From Buttiauxella sp965119215 (lineage in GTDB: Bacteria > Pseudomonadota > Gammaproteobacteria > Enterobacterales > Enterobacteriaceae), in contig CBCPKK010000005.1 in the NCBI GenBank assembly GCA_965119215.1, positions 186,001 to 250,000 of the forward strand: a stretch of 64,000 nucleotides of DNA, given 5' to 3'. Shown here one piece after another: positions 61,701 through 64,000 of this stretch. Within the stretch, counting starts at the first letter, position 1. Every line of letters starts with the position of its first letter. The position numbers and the translations under genes were made by a program. The notes beneath the pieces are model-generated. The model had not been told where the DNA came from. It saw only the letters and a program-made list of their open reading frames with translations, and did not search any database.

Positions 61701-64000
61701 GAAAGCACAATCATCTGATGTGAAGATACTCAGTCATGCGTACGACTGGATTGAACAATATTCAGATTTACGCTTTGTTGCCGCGAAAATTACAGATCGC
61801 ACCGCAGTGCTTTTATCGGCAATAGCTGCTGTGGATTCCGGCAAGCAAATCTCAGATCATATTCTTCTGATTGCGGAAGAATTGCGTTCCAAACCTGAGT
61901 TGCTCTTCGGGGTAGCAAGCTTTGATCAATTATCGTTTAATTGTGTTGCTCAAAAGCTACAAACCTGGATATCCCATTCAGAACAGCTTTCTAAATGGGT
62001 TGCATACCGCCATCGTGTTTCTTTAGCGCACCAATTTGGTCTGGGTGAGGTCGTAGCCAGGCTAGCCATTGGGCAACTCAACCTCGATTCCTGCCTCTCG
62101 TCGGTGGAAAGAACATATTACGAATCTTTGTTAAGAACAATGGTCATGAAAGAACCCGAATTAGCACGTTTTGATGGAGAGTTGCATTCCCGTCAGGTGG
62201 CGGGCTTTGCTGACCTCGATCTTAAACGAATCAAGGCTGCAAGCCTTGAAGTCGTGCGGGCACACCACAAACAGATCCCATCAAAAAATGCCGGTTTTGG
62301 TCCCATTGGGATTTTGCGTTCCGAGATGGTGAAAAAAAGAGGGCATATGCCTATCCGGCAATTGATGTCGAAGGCGGGATCGGCAATTCAAGCACTAAAA
62401 CCAGTAATGATGATGAGCCCATTATCCGTTGCTCAATTCCTGCTCCCAGGAAAACAGAAATTTGACCTTCTGGTTATGGATGAGGCTAGCCAGATACAGC
62501 CCGTTGATGCTATTGGTGCCATTGCACGTTGTAAACAAGTTGTCGTAGTGGGGGATGAGCGTCAACTTCCACCGACGCGCTTCTTCGCCAAAATGACTGA
62601 GTCAGTGAATGATGATGACGATGATGTCGCTCAAGTTTCTGATATTGAAAGCATACTTGGGTTGTTTGTTGCGCGGGGTTTACCGCAACGAATGTTAAGA
62701 TGGCACTATCGTAGTCGACATGAATCTTTGATCGCCGTTTCAAATACTCAGTTTTATGAAAATAAACTCTTTATTGTTCCTAGCCCTTACACTCAGGAAG
62801 CAGGAATGGGGTTGCAATTCCGGCATGTACCAGAGGGCTTTTTTGAAACAGGGAAAGGCGTTAATGCTGTTGAGGCTAAACAAGTCGCTTTGGCCATAAT
62901 GGAACATGCTCGTAAGTATCCAGAGCAGTCGTTGGGTGTAGCAACATTTTCCGTTTCACAGCGTAAAGTGATCCAGGATGAACTTGAACTATTGCGACGA
63001 TTGAATCCTGATTTAGAGGAATTCTTTAACGCCCATCCCAGCGAACCATTCTTTGTCAAAAACCTTGAAAACGTCCAGGGTGATGAACGCGATGTCATTA
63101 TGATATCAGTCGGTTATGCACGAAATGCTCAGGGCTATATGGCGATGCGTTTTGGACCTTTGGGAGCAGAAGGTGGGGAGCGTAGGCTTAATGTTTTAAT
63201 TAGTCGTGCAAAACGACGTTGTGAAGTTTTCGCTTCTATAACTGATGAAGATATCGATTTAGAACGCGCGAAAGGTAAGGGAGTGTTTGCCTTCAAACTC
63301 TTTTTACAATATGCCCGAACAGGTCGAATCTCTTTAGCCCAGCGTACTGAAAAAGAGATGGACAGTATCTTTGAAGAACAGGTCGCTAATGCGCTTCAAA
63401 ACGCGGGTTATCAGGTTCACCCTCAAGTCGGTATTGCAGGATTCTTTATTGATATAGGGATTGCCGATCCCGAAATGCCTGGTCGCTATTTGTTAGGGAT
63501 TGAATGTGACGGTCGCGCCTACCATTCTTCCCGTTCTGCGCGCGAGCGAGATCGCTTGCGTCAGGCAGTGCTTGAAGATCACGGATGGATTATTCACCGG
63601 ATTTGGAGTACTGATTGGTTCCAGCGTCCAGCGGAACAATTGCACCGGACGCTATTGGCAATTGAGTCAGCTAAACGCGAACTGTCTGAACGTGCAGAGC
63701 ACACTCAGCAGCGCACTCGTGCGGTACCAGTAGACATCATCACGGTTGATAGAGGCCCTGTTGTCGAGATTGGACTGGTAGACGCTGACGTTGTGGCGGC
63801 AACAACGGAAGATTACATCGAAGCCACCCCGGTGGGGCACCTTAACTATGAACTGCATGAAACACCATTAGGTATTCTTACAGAAATAGTTGAACAAATT
63901 ATTGAAACTGAATCTCCTGTGCATTTTAGTGAAGTTATTACTCGAATCAGAACTGCCTGGGGATTACAGCGCTCAGGAGCAAGGATTGAGGCGGTAGTAA
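58789..64000 (+). CDS. DUF4011-helicase-Vsr-like nuclease-DUF3320 giant protein, partial
   Basis: The frame is open for 1737 codons and leaves the window. Residues about 15-330 are a DUF4011-type region (KLDRARTELLDLTARNKLLNIPR). An SF1 helicase follows, split by a long helical insertion: Walker A GPPGTGKS (345-352), Walker B MDEASQ (D1231, E1232), GDERQLPPT, and later helicase motifs VKNLENVQGDERDVI and RRLNVLISRAK. Residues about 1555-1630 are a Vsr/MTES_1575-type nuclease (LGIECDGRAYHSSRSARERDRLR, then GWIIHRIWSTDW). The last visible residues match the start of DUF3320. This architecture is described as an anti-phage gene (Hhe). An in-frame ATG at 58744 is possible, but ACAGGAATCT before 58789 is a better start site. 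Confidence 0.9.
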   Translation, partial: MYMSENESSPFQSGSLSLEQKLDRARTELLDLTARNKLLNIPRTKTAKQLEIVDERSDEIYRLLVEEGKAFTFLPGRAGKESDGIEDNDTDMGDEEVDEQTYDFNEDYNSSVLKAEHQDTKLQTRLTPKGLQKRLLDLHHDSRILEEDQGVNILFLTLGSLKWIDPNNKENIRYAPIVLLPVSLERGNARDRFKLKIRQDEIIPNLSLETYLDRVHEIILPEMNMDDNFDILDYMSNIVDSVAIKKDWEVLKNDITLGFFSFSKFLMYRDLDPANWPENERITDQPIIQSLMVDGFGYSDDLLPDDTPIDPFISPRDMLHIMDSDTSQTLAIHDVRKGKSLVIQGPPGTGKSQTIANIIASAIADGKTVLFVAEKLAALEVVKRRLDQSGVGDACLELHSNKANKRGFLEELKRVWELGSPRGEFPDVLVENLTAARDSLNQHPVRLHEVYYPSDLSPYQVMGHLVRLRQSGQAPTNFELHGFEEWSQNDFAKRIDLVKEIVERITDIGLPDNHPWNGVNLEEILPVEVERLISRLSNVQAMVAQLQSDTNCLSEKLAIIPVPLIFSELGRLVHIAESVVDAPDISAEALTSIDWQENITSVKKLIDSIRRYQDSYQELEQYIVVSELEMPVVELDNELAKLPQDFNSKGFIASRNLLKPLQKLSQDAMRLHEELGTHEGFSSIQEIERLIALGERVSAAPNACPDAFIASVWDHGVEKAAELVDSIATFDTIYNAISDKINESSWEMDLVIARNHLASHTGIFRFFNSDWRKAKALVGSLLKKPDQPIPQQIALLDELIRGQVARKTIKENNEFGRSAFGSDWRGEKSDSTSLMALVEWMRTLRGVGVEARQLAGRLADREGIKLRTQQLNILLQQVRLELDTLWHAFGLSPEEYFSNQLSISRVPLIFIEQRVQKLNWIDEISRKVLINPPLRIDERSQLILRIIELQELASQIHSEKMIGENAFGIQWKAQSSDVKILSHAYDWIEQYSDLRFVAAKITDRTAVLLSAIAAVDSGKQISDHILLIAEELRSKPELLFGVASFDQLSFNCVAQKLQTWISHSEQLSKWVAYRHRVSLAHQFGLGEVVARLAIGQLNLDSCLSSVERTYYESLLRTMVMKEPELARFDGELHSRQVAGFADLDLKRIKAASLEVVRAHHKQIPSKNAGFGPIGILRSEMVKKRGHMPIRQLMSKAGSAIQALKPVMMMSPLSVAQFLLPGKQKFDLLVMDEASQIQPVDAIGAIARCKQVVVVGDERQLPPTRFFAKMTESVNDDDDDVAQVSDIESILGLFVARGLPQRMLRWHYRSRHESLIAVSNTQFYENKLFIVPSPYTQEAGMGLQFRHVPEGFFETGKGVNAVEAKQVALAIMEHARKYPEQSLGVATFSVSQRKVIQDELELLRRLNPDLEEFFNAHPSEPFFVKNLENVQGDERDVIMISVGYARNAQGYMAMRFGPLGAEGGERRLNVLISRAKRRCEVFASITDEDIDLERAKGKGVFAFKLFLQYARTGRISLAQRTEKEMDSIFEEQVANALQNAGYQVHPQVGIAGFFIDIGIADPEMPGRYLLGIECDGRAYHSSRSARERDRLRQAVLEDHGWIIHRIWSTDWFQRPAEQLHRTLLAIESAKRELSERAEHTQQRTRAVPVDIITVDRGPVVEIGLVDADVVAATTEDYIEATPVGHLNYELHETPLGILTEIVEQIIETESPVHFSEVITRIRTAWGLQRSGARIEAVV

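Overview
The window is a chromosomal segment of an enterobacterium (family Enterobacteriaceae, genus not determined). This rests on nearly full-length resemblance, recalled rather than searched, to Escherichia coli FdnG, YahB/D/E/F/G/I/J, YahO, TrkG, NlpA, FolD and YbcJ, on a tRNA-Arg(UCU) beside folD-ybcJ as in E. coli, and on REP-type repeats. The order differs from E. coli K-12: genes that lie far apart there are brought together here by several accessory insertions.

Layout. 1-4.2 kb: 5' two-thirds of the selenoprotein gene fdnG (minus), a formamidase-family gene, and the LysR regulator yahB. 4.6-13.1 kb: a yahD-E-F-G-permease-yahI-yahJ operon, which looks like a carbamoyltransferase/carbamate kinase pathway fed by a Tat-exported amidohydrolase. 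13.3-18.7 kb: an AT-richer three-gene island (small membrane protein, McrB-like AAA+ ATPase with coiled coil, DUF2357/McrC-like nuclease with zinc ribbon), probably a type IV restriction-like defence system, bounded by two near-identical hairpins. 18.7-22.3 kb: trkG, yahO and a globin-coupled diguanylate cyclase. 22.4-24.5 kb: a broken GNAT gene and an orphan Hcp-toxin fusion with its putative immunity gene. 24.6-29 kb: a cellobiose-type PTS/GH4 operon (IIB, 6-phospho-beta-glucosidase, IIC; no IIA) divergent from an RpiR regulator with multiplied HTH modules. 29.1-36.6 kb: a catabolic locus (fold-III PLP dehydratase, N-acyl-D-amino-acid deacylase, RidA, sodium:solute symporter, DgoK, DgoA, RpiR regulator) whose gene content fits degradation of an N-acylated 2-amino-2-deoxy sugar acid to pyruvate and glyceraldehyde-3-phosphate. 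36.7-39.2 kb: a small exported protein and a KUP potassium transporter. 39.4-45.7 kb: a giant autotransporter. 45.8-47.4 kb: nlpA and a SnoaL-like exported protein. 47.5-51 kb: a retention-module surface protein with a stalk of about 40 twelve-residue repeats. 51.4-54.1 kb: LysR/SDR pair and a cluster of decayed genes next to tRNA-Arg. 54.5-58.5 kb: folD, ybcJ, and a glucose-family PTS permease with a LacI regulator. 58.8 kb to the end: the 5' part of a very large DUF4011-helicase-Vsr-like-DUF3320 protein, a known anti-phage architecture.

The most interesting material is (i) the predicted amino-sugar-acid pathway at 29-36 kb, (ii) the membrane/McrB/DUF2357 triad at 13-19 kb, (iii) the enlarged yah carbamoyl pathway with its own permease, and (iv) the two large surface proteins. 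All functional assignments come from reading the sequence and from family knowledge; no searches were run.
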